Shown: positions 6,255 to 14,166, counted from the stretch's first letter. The stretch: 23,144 nucleotides of DNA from Flavobacteriales bacterium UBA6049 (GCA_002429085.1 DIYR01000197.1:1-23144); one strand, 5' to 3'. A program made the numbers and translations. Notes: generated from the sequence alone by a model not told the origin.

Positions 6255-8003
6255 TTATTGCTTCACAATTCGGTGAGTTTTATTTCCAACTTTCAACAAG
6301 TAAATTCCTTCAGCAAGGCTTGAAAGATTCACTTCTTCAATTTGTGATTGCGATTGTCTAACTAGAAGTTGTTCACCAGTAATAGCATACAATTCAATAG
6401 TAGTTACCTTAGATTCATTGAAATCAATGAATAGAGTACCCTCAGTTGGATTAGGAAAAATGTGTATTTCACCTTTGTCTAAAACACCCACCGCATTTGT
6501 TGAATCTGTAATTGTAATGTCTTGGCAATATTGGTAAGAACATTCCTGATTATCAGAAATGGTTAAACAAACAGTGTATGTTCCAGATGCACCATATATA
6601 TATATTGGGTCTGGCTGACTACTCGAGTTTCCATCACCAAAATCCCAGAGATAATTTGGTGTCCCCCCCGGAACATAATACAACGAGGTATTCTGAAAGT
6701 CTACAGAAAAACCTTGAGTCATGTATGTGAAATTAGCTTTACAGTTATCCGCAACGGTTAAGCTATCGCATTTGGTATCATTACAAAAAGCTCCATCATT
6801 AATTGTAAGACAAGTATTATAGGAACCAGATGCCCCATATGTATGTGTTGGGTTTGGTACATTACTCGAGTTTCCATCACCAAAATCCCAGAGATAATTT
6901 GGTGTCCCCCCTGGAACATAATACAACGAGGTATTCTGAAAGTCTACAGAAAAACCTTGAGTCATGTATGTGAAATTAGCTTTACAGCTATCTACAACGG
7001 TTAAGCTATCGCATTTGGTATCATTACAAAAAACTCCATCACTAATTGTAAGACAAGCATTATAGGAGCCAGATGCCCCATAGGTATGTATTGGGCTTTG
7101 TACACTACTCGAGATCCCATCACCAAAGGCCCAGTTATACGTTAAGGTACCAGTGCCGTTGTATTGAGATGCATCGAAAAAATCTGCATCAAAACCTGCT
7201 TGATTAAATGTAAAAGCTGCAATACATGTGTCTGGCTCAGAATCATCTACTTCGTTGCATAGTGCGGTGATATCCGTTTGTGTTAAACTTCTATTCCAAA
7301 AACGTATTTGGTCAATTGAACCATTGAAGTAATGTATAGAAGTCGGTTGTCCGCCATTCACATTTCCTATTCTTCTGCCAGCTGCACCTGCAGCGTTAGA
7401 GTATTGCATGCTTATTGACGAATTTCCACTTACATTGCCTTGTGAAGGACTGCAATCGATGTAAATGTCAATATCAGCAGTGCTGTTATAAACGGCTGTC
7501 ACCATATACCATTGACCAGCAGAGAGAGAGGTAATGCTTTCTCGTGTATATCTAAATTGGCTACTCGCAGAACCTCCATTACCGTAGTTTGCCTGTACTC
7601 TTCCACTTTGTAAAATGGATATCCATGCTCCATGGTATGAACTTTGAGTGGGACTCTCGTCATTCGCAAAAATAGGGTACGCACCTTGAGTAGGCAGTTG
7701 ATTTATCTTAACCCATGCAGATATACTGAAGGGAAAACTAGTCTTTAAAAGGCTTGAAGCTGGAATAGAAATATATGACGTTGAACCATTAAAGCTTCCA
7801 GCATTTGATGGATTTCCAAATCTGTCCGCAGTGAAACCAACATTGTTAACAGTACCATCTAAACTATTATTGGTTTCATCAATTGCAGTACCATTTAATT
7901 TATAGTGAAGTACTAAACTATCTGTTAACGATTGACTTTGTAAAGGCAGATGATATGCGGTTAGAAATAACGCAAATAGTGATATGCGGATTAGTGTGCT
8001 CAT
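6255..8003 (-). CDS. Secreted LamG + triple PKD protein with T9SS sorting domain
   Basis: The 582-aa product has a signal peptide (1-24, ends LQSQS), a LamG/concanavalin-like domain (about 25-250, opens 'LVLHYKLNGTAIDETNNSLDG', ends 'IDQIRFWNRSLT'), three PKD domains (about 258-336, 340-417, 421-500) each with W-x-FGDG (Trp291, Trp372, Trp453), and a type A T9SS C-terminal sorting domain (508-582: 'FPNPTEGTLFI', 'ELYAITGEQLL', 'GIYLLKVG'). It should be secreted across the outer membrane by T9SS and attached to the cell surface, where LamG and PKD modules commonly bind glycans or proteins. No catalytic domain is present, so adhesion is the best guess. PKD2 and PKD3 are nearly identical at DNA level. 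A TACTTTTG box (8026-8033) may be its -7 promoter element. Confidence 0.92.
   Translation of the reverse strand: MSTLIRISLFALFLTAYHLPLQSQSLTDSLVLHYKLNGTAIDETNNSLDGTVNNVGFTADRFGNPSNAGSFNGSTSYISIPASSLLKTSFPFSISAWVKINQLPTQGAYPIFANDESPTQSSYHGAWISILQSGRVQANYGNGGSASSQFRYTRESITSLSAGQWYMVTAVYNSTADIDIYIDCSPSQGNVSGNSSISMQYSNAAGAAGRRIGNVNGGQPTSIHYFNGSIDQIRFWNRSLTQTDITALCNEVDDSEPDTCIAAFTFNQAGFDADFFDASQYNGTGTLTYNWAFGDGISSSVQSPIHTYGASGSYNACLTISDGVFCNDTKCDSLTVVDSCKANFTYMTQGFSVDFQNTSLYYVPGGTPNYLWDFGDGNSSNVPNPTHTYGASGSYNTCLTINDGAFCNDTKCDSLTVADNCKANFTYMTQGFSVDFQNTSLYYVPGGTPNYLWDFGDGNSSSQPDPIYIYGASGTYTVCLTISDNQECSYQYCQDITITDSTNAVGVLDKGEIHIFPNPTEGTLFIDFNESKVTTIELYAITGEQLLVRQSQSQIEEVNLSSLAEGIYLLKVGNKTHRIVKQ
6621..7106 (-). 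repeat. Tandem 243-bp repeat encoding PKD domains 2 and 3
   Basis: The block 6621-6863 and the block 6864-7106 are in register at 243 bp (81 codons) and are close to identical over their length; the stretch around the WDFGDG and PGGTPNY codons and the 'FTYMTQGF' codons is the same except for scattered single changes. A third unit starting near 7107 (PKD1) keeps the 81-residue period but has diverged. The GG codons give a C7 run at 6663-6669 and a C6 run at 6906-6911. Confidence 0.9.
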
Positions 8004-8025
8004 AGTGATTAGTTTAAATTCAGGA

Positions 8026-8033
8026 CAAAAGTA
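8026..8033 (-). promoter_or_regulatory. Candidate -7 box of the LamG/PKD gene
   Basis: Read on the minus strand, TACTTTTG matches the Bacteroidota -7 consensus TAnnTTTG in every fixed position and lies 22 bases before the ATG at 8003. No good TTTG -33 element is found at the usual distance, so this is a weak call. Confidence 0.35.
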
Positions 8034-8179
8034 AGAATCATAATAGAGTCGGGGTACATAATTCTAACCCTTGGGTATGCTCGGGACGTTAGTATATCAG
8101 GCATGTACACCTATTTGATAAAGTTTTTGAGTATATAAGTTTCTTTTAGTGATACTTAATTGAATCAAGAAGAATAGGC

Positions 8180-8710
8180 TTATTTCAAATTCAATACTTG
8201 ATTGGAGTACTTCTTCAAATATGGTTTTTCAGATCTATTATGAACTTCTTTTGCATACAGCTTTACTTCTTTCATTAACTCGGGAATGTGTTTGGCAATG
8301 CGCACCATAAGCTTCAACGCGTAGTAATTGGTATTATCATAGCCTGCTATTGTCACCCATTTACATGCATAATCGAAATAGGGCACAAGTTCTTCTTCAG
8401 CTACCTTCATTCTAGCTAACATATTCATAAAGGAGGCCGATTGCTTTGGTAAGGTCACATGAATAATTTGCTCTTCATGTTTTTTAACCCAAGGTAACAT
8501 ACGTTGGGCGTCTGTTCTCCCCATTCTATCAATAACCCAGCAGGCTCTCCAGTTAATGGGTGTTTCATTACTAAATGCAATACGGGTTAATTCAGGTAAG
8601 TAGTCAATATCAGAAGTAAGCACTTCGTTAGACAAACGATCCATCATTTGTCCTCCTGGCTTTTTAAGAATACCTGGTATGTCTTGTAATTCTTCTTTAC
8701 TGTAGCTCAT
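8180..8710 (-). CDS. HEAT-like alpha-helical repeat protein
   Basis: The 176-aa product has no signal peptide or membrane segment and reads as a stack of helices: 'YLPELTRIAFSNETPINWRACWVIDRMGR', 'RMLPWVKKHEEQIIHVTL', 'ELVPYFDYACKWVTI', 'YYALKLMVRIAKHIPELMKEVKLYAKEVH'. The R-A-C/A-W-V-I/L pattern (about 54-60) recurs in small HEAT-repeat proteins of Bacteroidota that carry no enzymatic annotation. It probably acts as a cytoplasmic scaffold, but the partner is unknown. It is divergent from the Crp/Fnr-type gene across 146 bp and stands alone on its strand, 176 bp upstream of the LamG/PKD gene. Confidence 0.7.
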   Translation of the reverse strand: MSYSKEELQDIPGILKKPGGQMMDRLSNEVLTSDIDYLPELTRIAFSNETPINWRACWVIDRMGRTDAQRMLPWVKKHEEQIIHVTLPKQSASFMNMLARMKVAEEELVPYFDYACKWVTIAGYDNTNYYALKLMVRIAKHIPELMKEVKLYAKEVHNRSEKPYLKKYSNQVLNLK

Positions 8711-8832
8711 TTATATCGATAGGTTTTGTGCTTGTGTAGAATAACAGTTAATGGTATAAACGAAACTCGATTACCACTTGAACAATACTAAAACTAATGA
8801 TCAGATTGCCAACATGCATTCTTTACGAATGG

Positions 8833-8840
8833 TAAATTTG
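8833..8840 (+). promoter_or_regulatory. Candidate -7 box of the Crp/Fnr-type gene
   Basis: TAAATTTG fits the TAnnTTTG consensus completely and lies 16 bases before the ATG at 8857. A TTG is present at 8806-8808, but the 24-base spacer is longer than usual, so only the -7 box is supported. Confidence 0.4.
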
Positions 8841-8856
8841 CAATGAATTTGGCATC

Positions 8857-9450
8857 ATGACAAGTAACTCTACAACAGAACTGAAAAGTGAGTTCAGGAA
8901 GTTTTTCGAGACGGAGTATCCTTTAAATAAAGATGGCTTGAATGAACTGTTCGGTGCGTTCAAAGAAAAGACTTATCCAAAAGGAACACGATTACTTGAA
9001 GTTGATGAGGTAGATCATACTCTTCGTTTTTTAAGTGATGGTATTATCAGAGAATATTATTCAGGAAAGAATAAAGAATATAACATCAATTTCTATTTAA
9101 CACCTCAGTTTTTTACGGACTTATCATCCTTCACTACCGATGTGCCAACGAAAAGAAATCAAGAGACCTTAACCGATGTTACTGTGTTGGTAATTGGTAA
9201 AGAGTCTTTCAGTAAACTGTTAGAGAAGTACCAATGTGGTAAATCGTTTATTGATGACTCGTTCAAACGCTTATTGAGGCAAAAAGAACTATTTGAGTTT
9301 AATCGTACAACCAAAACTCCAGAGGAGTTATACGAGGAACTATTCATTTATAAGCCACACTGGCTGGAGAAAATTCCTCAATACCACATAGCGTCTTTTT
9401 TAGAAATTACTCCAGAAACTCTGAGCAGAATAAGAAAGCGCATTTCTTGA
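8857..9450 (+). CDS. Crp/Fnr-family transcriptional regulator
   Basis: The 197-aa product has the layout of Bacteroidota Crp/Fnr-type regulators: a beta-roll sensor domain (about 33-125, 'KTYPKGTRLLEVDEVDHTLRFLSDGIIREYY'), a long connecting helix, and a C-terminal helix-turn-helix ('IPQYHIASFLEITPETLSRIRKRI', about 172-196). The phosphate-binding cassette of true cAMP receptors (GELA...R-T/S) is not visible in the sensor, so cAMP binding is doubtful and another ligand or none is likely. It is cytoplasmic. It lies 62 bases upstream of the metallo-hydrolase gene on the same strand, which is the most likely target or operon partner. Confidence 0.88.
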   Translation: MTSNSTTELKSEFRKFFETEYPLNKDGLNELFGAFKEKTYPKGTRLLEVDEVDHTLRFLSDGIIREYYSGKNKEYNINFYLTPQFFTDLSSFTTDVPTKRNQETLTDVTVLVIGKESFSKLLEKYQCGKSFIDDSFKRLLRQKELFEFNRTTKTPEELYEELFIYKPHWLEKIPQYHIASFLEITPETLSRIRKRIS

Positions 9451-9512
9451 TTTGAATCAATGTAACTCATTTCAACTAACGGGAATTTTGTAAAAGATTA
9501 ATACTGTTAGTT

Positions 9513-10292
9513 ATGAAAGTACATCACGTTAGAAATGCCACCATGATTATTGAATCGGGTAATCATGTGATTTTAATAGATCCCATGTTGGGCGATAAGG
9601 GTGAGTCTAGTCCACCATTTACGTTATTCAGATTTAAGTCGAAAAGAAACCCCATAGTTGATATGCCATCTACTATTCCAGCGTTACTAGAAAAAGTAAC
9701 TCATGTGTTGGTAACGCACTTACACCCAGATCATATTGATGCTGCTGGAAAGAAATTTTTAAAAGAAAAACAACTTCCGGTTACCTGTAGTAAGCTTGAT
9801 GAAGCTCAATTAAAAAAAGACGGATTAAACGTTGTTCAATCATTAAACTATTGGAAACGAGAATCATTTTTAGGGGGTGAGATAGAGGGAATTCCAGGAA
9901 CACATGGCTACGGCTTTGTGTCTAAAATTGGTGGCAATGTAATGGGCTTTTACTTAGAGTTACCCAATGAGCCATCTATTTATTTAAGCTCTGATACGGT
10001 TTACACGACCGATGTAGACAAAGTATTGAAACAATACAAACCTAAAATTGGTGTAGTGGCCAGTGGTACTGCGCAGTTAGATATTTTTCAACCACTGTTA
10101 ATGACAGTAGAGGACATCGTGAAATTTGCCAAGAATACTCCAGGAGAAGTAATCAGCAATCATATGGAAGCTGTAAACCATTGTCCTACCACTAGAATAC
10201 AGCTAAAAGAAGTGTATCGAAAAGAAAGTCTTTCAGATAAAACGTTCATTCCAGAAGATGGAGAGGCAATGGAATTTAAGAAGTACGCTTAG
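9513..10292 (+). CDS. UlaG/YtkL-like metallo-beta-lactamase-fold hydrolase
   Basis: The 259-aa cytoplasmic protein has the metallo-beta-lactamase fold: opening strands 'HHVRNATMIIESGNHVILIDPML' (4-26), the metal motif H-L-H-P-D-H (His69, His71, Asp73, His74), and later candidate ligands His131 (GTHGYG), Asp161 (SSDTVY) and His217 or His223 (SNHMEAVNH). The 'I-D-P' after the first strands and SSDT are typical of the UlaG-like branch, which includes L-ascorbate-6-phosphate lactonase and many proteins of unknown substrate. The set of ligands suggests a binuclear metal centre and an active hydrolase. It follows the Crp/Fnr-type gene and ends in its own terminator. The substrate is not known. Confidence 0.9.
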   Translation: MKVHHVRNATMIIESGNHVILIDPMLGDKGESSPPFTLFRFKSKRNPIVDMPSTIPALLEKVTHVLVTHLHPDHIDAAGKKFLKEKQLPVTCSKLDEAQLKKDGLNVVQSLNYWKRESFLGGEIEGIPGTHGYGFVSKIGGNVMGFYLELPNEPSIYLSSDTVYTTDVDKVLKQYKPKIGVVASGTAQLDIFQPLLMTVEDIVKFAKNTPGEVISNHMEAVNHCPTTRIQLKEVYRKESLSDKTFIPEDGEAMEFKKYA

Positions 10293-10309
10293 GCGTACTT
10301 TTACTTTTT
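10281..10309 (+). terminator. Terminator overlapping the hydrolase stop codon
   Basis: AAGTACGC (10281-10288), loop TTAG, GCGTACTT (10293-10300) form a perfect 8-bp stem followed by a T-rich tract TTACTTTTT. The left arm encodes the last residues (K-Y-A) and the stop codon TAG is in the loop. On the minus strand the same element follows the small membrane protein gene. Confidence 0.75.
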
Positions 10310-10708
10310 ACTAGCCAATTTGTATCCAATCCAAGCCATAGGTTAGTATGCAGCCACCAAATCTAAAACAACAAACCATGTTGGGGCCGGTAGCATCTGA
10401 CTGGCCATGATACCACCAATAAAAAATAAAGCACCAATCGCCATGGCAAATTTTAATTGATGATTTGCTGCAATTTTGGACGCTATTCCAGCGCCAACCA
10501 AAGTACCTAAGGCATGAGCTAGAAAAGGGAAAATCATAAATTCTGGAGACAGTGTTGGCATTGCAGCTGCCAGAGCTTCCATGTCATTTGGGTCTACGCC
10601 TGGAATTGGCATCAAGGCATGTCCGGTTAGAATTAGACCATAGTTTACAACACTACCAATAAACCAGCCTACTACAATGGCCAGAATGTTTCTGAGAATT
10701 GGGTTCAT
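10301..10708 (-). pseudogene. Four-helix membrane protein with in-frame premature stop
   Basis: The uninterrupted part (10708 to 10343) encodes 121 aa with about four membrane segments (6-28, 60-80, 86-104, 109-121): 'NILAIVVGWFIGSVVNYGLIL', 'FPFLAHALGTLVGAGIASKIAANH', 'FAMAIGALFFIGGIMASQML', 'PTWFVVLDLVAAY'. It stops at TAA (10345-10343). The same frame goes on for 13 codons reading P-M-A-W-I-G-Y-K-L-A-S-K-K to a second TAA at 10303-10301. From memory, relatives in Bacteroidota end in a 'Y-[IL]-P-M-A-W-I-G-x-K-L' tail, so TAA probably replaced TTA (Leu) by one base change. The truncated protein loses the end of helix 4 and the basic tail and may still be stable. The function of the family is unknown. 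A sequencing error or readthrough would also explain it. Confidence 0.7.
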
Positions 10709-10752
10709 ATGCTAAAATATTCAGGTTAAAGAGCTGATTGAGTAGAGTGAAT

Positions 10753-10784
10753 CAAAGTTAATCATTTGACGGCCGAACCCTAAA
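10753..10784 (-). promoter_or_regulatory. Bacteroidota-type promoter of the small membrane protein gene
   Basis: On the minus strand TAACTTTG (10760-10753) matches TAnnTTTG fully, with TTTA (10784-10781) 20 bases upstream as the -33 element (3 of 4). The start codon lies 44 bases downstream at 10708. Confidence 0.5.
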
Positions 10785-10787
10785 AGA

Positions 10788-10819
10788 TTTGAATAAAGCA
10801 TAGAATCTTGCTATTTTCG
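10788..10819 (+). promoter_or_regulatory. Bacteroidota-type promoter of the secreted protein/peroxidase operon
   Basis: TTTG (10788-10791), a 20-base spacer and TATTTTCG (10812-10819, 7 of 8 to TAnnTTTG) precede the ATG at 10855 by 35 bases. Its -33 box lies only 3 bases from the -33 box of the divergent promoter. Confidence 0.5.
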
Positions 10820-10854
10820 AACTGGCCCAAAAAGTAACTTCTAAAACTAACCAT

Positions 10855-11781
10855 ATGAAATCGAAAATTTTACTCGGAATTTTTCTTGTACTCACTACAT
10901 TATCTTCAAAAGCACAATGGGGAGAAGAGCGTTATCAGTACTTTGACGGAAATGATACTATTCCTTGGAATACTCTTCAGATTGTTATTGATTCAGTTTC
11001 TGCTGAAACTTGGCAAATTGGAAAGCCTCAAAAAGCACTATTCTCAAAGGCTAGAACTATTCCCAATGCTCTAGTCACTGATACAGTTGAACCTTATGCG
11101 ATAAACGATACCTCTAGTTTTTCTTTTACAATTGAGGGTAATGATTGGGGAATAGGGGGAATTATTGCAATACAATGGATGCAGAAATTAGATTTGGAAA
11201 AGGGTAAGGATTTTGGATTAATTGAAGCATCTCTTGATAGTGGGAACACTTGGGAGAACGTAGTAGATCAACCTTGGAACTATAACTATTTTGGGTACGA
11301 CTCAGCCAATTACGATACGTTACCTAATGGTCAATATGGTCTTACAGGAACAGATACTGCTTGGAAGAATGTATGGCTTTGTTACGATATGAACTGGCTA
11401 GCTCAGTATGGAGTTGTCAAATTACGCTTTACAATAGTATCTGACTCTGTACAATCTGGACATGAAGGATGGATGATTGATAACTTTTCAGTTCACCCAA
11501 CTATTTTTCATACAATAAATGAAGTGCCAATGGAAGAGTACATGCAAGTCTCTCCAAATCCTACAACAGGTAGAGTAAACATTCGAACGAAAAAATCGGA
11601 TGATTTTCACATAATTGAAGAGGCTGTGTTATTGGATAATTCTGGTAATGAAGTGCAACGCTGGGGAAGGCTTCCAGTAAAAACTTTCTTTGATATAGGC
11701 GAACATCCAAATGGTATTTATCACCTAAGAGTGAGAACCAATAAGCAAACTGAGGTATTCAAAATTGTTCTTACGCATTAG
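10855..11781 (+). CDS. Secreted protein with T9SS sorting domain
   Basis: The 308-aa product has a signal peptide (1-20, SSKA|QWG), a beta-sandwich-like body (about 50-215) with 'WQIGKPQKALFSKA', 'DLEKGKDFGLIEASLDSGNTWENV', 'AWKNVWLCYDMNWL' and 'VKLRFTIVSDSVQSGHEGWMIDNFSV', and a C-terminal type A T9SS sorting domain (about 228-308, 'VSPNPTTGRVNI', 'GIYHLRVRTNKQTEVFKIVL'). The body resembles the MAM/jelly-roll domains that accompany secreted peptidases ('SxDxGxxW', 'EGWMIDNFxV'), but no protease domain is present. It should be exported by T9SS and released or tied to the surface. It is followed after 8 bases by the di-heme peroxidase gene, so the two are most likely co-expressed. Confidence 0.85.
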   Translation: MKSKILLGIFLVLTTLSSKAQWGEERYQYFDGNDTIPWNTLQIVIDSVSAETWQIGKPQKALFSKARTIPNALVTDTVEPYAINDTSSFSFTIEGNDWGIGGIIAIQWMQKLDLEKGKDFGLIEASLDSGNTWENVVDQPWNYNYFGYDSANYDTLPNGQYGLTGTDTAWKNVWLCYDMNWLAQYGVVKLRFTIVSDSVQSGHEGWMIDNFSVHPTIFHTINEVPMEEYMQVSPNPTTGRVNIRTKKSDDFHIIEEAVLLDNSGNEVQRWGRLPVKTFFDIGEHPNGIYHLRVRTNKQTEVFKIVLTH

Positions 11782-11789
11782 CAAACATT

Positions 11790-12842
11790 TTGAGAGTACT
11801 GTTAACTATAATATGTGCTACTTTTCTTGTAGCTTTTTCAAGCTACCAGTTTTCTTTTGAGCCAATTGATCAAACTAAAACGTTAAATTTTTTTCCTCCC
11901 ATAGCAGATACTTCGAATAACCCAAGCACAGAGGGTTTTGAGCTAGGGAGAATGCTGTTTTATGATCCAATTTTAAGTTCTGATTCAACATTCTCATGTG
12001 CTAGTTGCCATCGTCAAGAAGTAGCTTTTTCTGATGCACCCAATCAATTCAGTAAAGGCATTAAAGGAGAAAAACTAACACGTAACACAACTCCTTTGTA
12101 CAACCTTGCTTGGTATCAAGCCATGTTCTGGGATGGAAGAGCTAAAACAATAGAAGAGCAAGCTTTTCATCCCGTTAGAGCCATAAATGAAATGGCTTTA
12201 AATTGGAAAGACGCAGAGTTTAGAATAAACCGTCACGCGATTTATCCTGAATTATTTTTCAATGCATTTGGAAACCAAAAGATTGATAGCCATTTAATTA
12301 CCAAAGCAATTGGACAGTTTGAGCGTTCGTTAATTTCAAACAATTCAAAATACGATCAAGTACTTAGAGGTGAACGATACTTGACTCCTGACGAATACAA
12401 AGGTTTTGAGTTGATGAACGATCAAACCAAGGGAGACTGTTTGCATTGTCACACAACAGATGCAAACGCCTTAGGAACAACAGGAACGTTTAGTAACAAT
12501 GGACTAGATAAAGCTGTAGTTCTGGATGATTATGTCGACAGAGGGCAAGCATCCATCACTGGCAAAATTGACGATTTGGGAAAATTTAAAATCCCATCTC
12601 TCAGAAATGTGGCTGTTACACCACCATACATGCATGATGGTAGATTTAAAACTTTGGAAGAAGTATTAGATTTTTACAGTGAAGAAGTGAATAATTCACT
12701 AAACGTGGACTCAAAAATGACAAGTGCACATCGCGGAGGAGTTCATTTGACTGAGCAAGAAAAGAAACAAATCATATTGTTTCTTCATACCCTAACAGAT
12801 TCTACATTTCTTACGAATCCCGCATTTTCGAATCCTTTTTAA
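11790..12842 (+). CDS. Di-heme cytochrome c peroxidase (CcpA/MauG family)
   Basis: The 350-aa product has an N-terminal export signal (about 1-19) and two heme c sites, CASCH (70-74) and CLHCH (217-221), in the order and spacing of bacterial cytochrome c peroxidases. Other family marks are 'GRMLFYDPILS' (53-63), 'FWDGRAKTIEEQA' (113-125), 'FKIPSLRNVAVTPPYMHDGR' with Met281 as likely distal ligand of the electron-transfer heme, and 'FTL.EVL.FY'. It acts in the periplasm, reducing hydrogen peroxide with electrons from small cytochromes, though MauG-like relatives oxidise proteins instead. No ATG is available before Met55; TTG at 11790 is the best start, 8 bases after the previous stop, which suggests translational coupling to the secreted T9SS protein. 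Its stop lies 1 base from the stop of the convergent gene. Confidence 0.92.
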   Translation: MRVLLTIICATFLVAFSSYQFSFEPIDQTKTLNFFPPIADTSNNPSTEGFELGRMLFYDPILSSDSTFSCASCHRQEVAFSDAPNQFSKGIKGEKLTRNTTPLYNLAWYQAMFWDGRAKTIEEQAFHPVRAINEMALNWKDAEFRINRHAIYPELFFNAFGNQKIDSHLITKAIGQFERSLISNNSKYDQVLRGERYLTPDEYKGFELMNDQTKGDCLHCHTTDANALGTTGTFSNNGLDKAVVLDDYVDRGQASITGKIDDLGKFKIPSLRNVAVTPPYMHDGRFKTLEEVLDFYSEEVNNSLNVDSKMTSAHRGGVHLTEQEKKQIILFLHTLTDSTFLTNPAFSNPF

Positions 12843-12843
12843 C

Positions 12844-14109
12844 TCACCTCTTTCCAAGTCCATCCAAATCAGCACTAGATGGAGACTCGAATAATTCTAA
12901 ATCAAAATAAGATACACTGGCTAAAATGTGGTCAAAAATATCAGCCATAATGTATTCGTAATTTACCCAACGCTTGTCGCTACTGAAAGCATAGATCTCC
13001 AAAGGAATCCCTTTATCAGTAGGAGCTAATTGACGTACCATCATGGTCATGTCTTTGTTGAGTGCGGGATGATTCGTTAAGTATTCGTTGAGGTACTTTC
13101 TAAACAATCCTAAATTGGTAAGGTTACGACCATTTAGTAGTAGCTCTTTGTTTGCTCCAACACGTTCGTTGTGTTGATCTATATCTGCTTGTCTATCTGC
13201 AATGTAATTAGTTAAGTATTGAATATTCTGAAATTTTGGTAGTTCATCTTTATCCAAAAAACGCACACTTCGTTGACTAATAGTAGCTGCACGTTTGATA
13301 CGTCTTCCAGTACTGTCTTCCATCCCTCGCCAATTCTTAAACGAAGTCGAAATCAAACTATAGGTAGGAATTGTAGTAATGGTTTTATCGAAGTTCTGAA
13401 CCTTCACGGTATTCAGGTTGATTTCAATTACATCACCATCAGCTCCATAGTTTTCCATGGTAATCCAGTCGCCCACGCGAACCATATCAAACGAGCTCAT
13501 TTGAATACTAGCTACAAAGCCCATAATGGTATCGCGGAATATCAATAACAGTATGGCAGAAGCAGCACCAATAGCAGTAAAGAAAGACCAAACATCTTTA
13601 CCAGTGAGTTCACTGAAAACCAATACACCTCCAATAAAGTACAAGATGAGATTGAATACTTGTAGGTAACTATCAACCGGTTTGTCTTTAAAGCTATCTG
13701 TTGTTTTAGAGAAGTTTTTGATACCCCTTGCCAATGCTCTAATAAGTAGAACAATCAAGATGATAAGGTAGATATCGATTACTTCGATTACGTAAGGTAT
13801 TAGATTAGGGAAATCAATAAACACTAAAGGAATTGCAATGTACACGAGCACAGTGGGGAGCACATGCCCTAAATAACGAGGTGCATTGCTTTCTACCATG
13901 TGATCGTCTAACGATGTTTTAGATTTAGCAGCAAAAGTGTGCAGTGCACTCACCAACACTTTGCGAACCACCATATCAACTACATAAACAACAATTGACA
14001 ATAGGACTAATAGAATAAGCAACTTCACATACATTGCTATATCAGGGCTCAAACCCATTTTTACCAAGAAATCGAATAAAAGAGTACCAGTTTTCTCTTG
14101 CAGTTCCAT
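12844..14109 (-). CDS. MscS-family mechanosensitive channel, YbdG-like
   Basis: The 421-aa inner-membrane protein has about five membrane segments (27-49, 81-99, 104-127, 147-167, 172-203); the last is the pore-lining helix 'DVWSFFTAIGAASAILLLIFRDTIMGFVASIQM'. It is followed by the MscS beta domain ('VRVGDWITM..YGADGDVIEINLNTVKVQNFDKTITTIPTYSLIS', about 210-253) and a long cytoplasmic part. The length and the 'FKNWRGMEDSTGRRIKRA' stretch match the YbdG branch, which releases solutes upon membrane tension or senses osmotic stress. It is transcribed away from the VWA gene; its leader contains an inverted repeat and a good Bacteroidota promoter lies upstream. It converges on the peroxidase gene with a 1-base gap. 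Confidence 0.9.
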   Translation of the reverse strand: MELQEKTGTLLFDFLVKMGLSPDIAMYVKLLILLVLLSIVVYVVDMVVRKVLVSALHTFAAKSKTSLDDHMVESNAPRYLGHVLPTVLVYIAIPLVFIDFPNLIPYVIEVIDIYLIILIVLLIRALARGIKNFSKTTDSFKDKPVDSYLQVFNLILYFIGGVLVFSELTGKDVWSFFTAIGAASAILLLIFRDTIMGFVASIQMSSFDMVRVGDWITMENYGADGDVIEINLNTVKVQNFDKTITTIPTYSLISTSFKNWRGMEDSTGRRIKRAATISQRSVRFLDKDELPKFQNIQYLTNYIADRQADIDQHNERVGANKELLLNGRNLTNLGLFRKYLNEYLTNHPALNKDMTMMVRQLAPTDKGIPLEIYAFSSDKRWVNYEYIMADIFDHILASVSYFDLELFESPSSADLDGLGKR

Positions 14110-14127
14110 AAAAATGCCATTAATGAT

Positions 14128-14147
14128 GTGTAAATTCCACTTTACAC
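14128..14147. promoter_or_regulatory. 7-bp inverted repeat in the leader of the MscS gene
   Basis: GTGTAAA (14128-14134) and TTTACAC (14141-14147) are perfect complements with a 6-base spacer. It lies between the predicted transcription start (about 14160) and the ATG at 14109 of the minus-strand channel gene. It can be read as a dimer-binding operator or as a small leader hairpin. Confidence 0.4.
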
Positions 14148-14166
14148 GAAACTATTTATAGGTAGG

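Noticed and set aside
6663..6669. C7 tract as a phase-variation switch
   Set aside because: It encodes needed Gly codons in a repeated domain, and the sister copy has C6-T at the same codons; seven bases is short and there is no sign of slippage.
8067..8078. ACCC-TT-GGGT symmetry between the HEAT-like and LamG/PKD genes
   Set aside because: Four-base arms are expected by chance.
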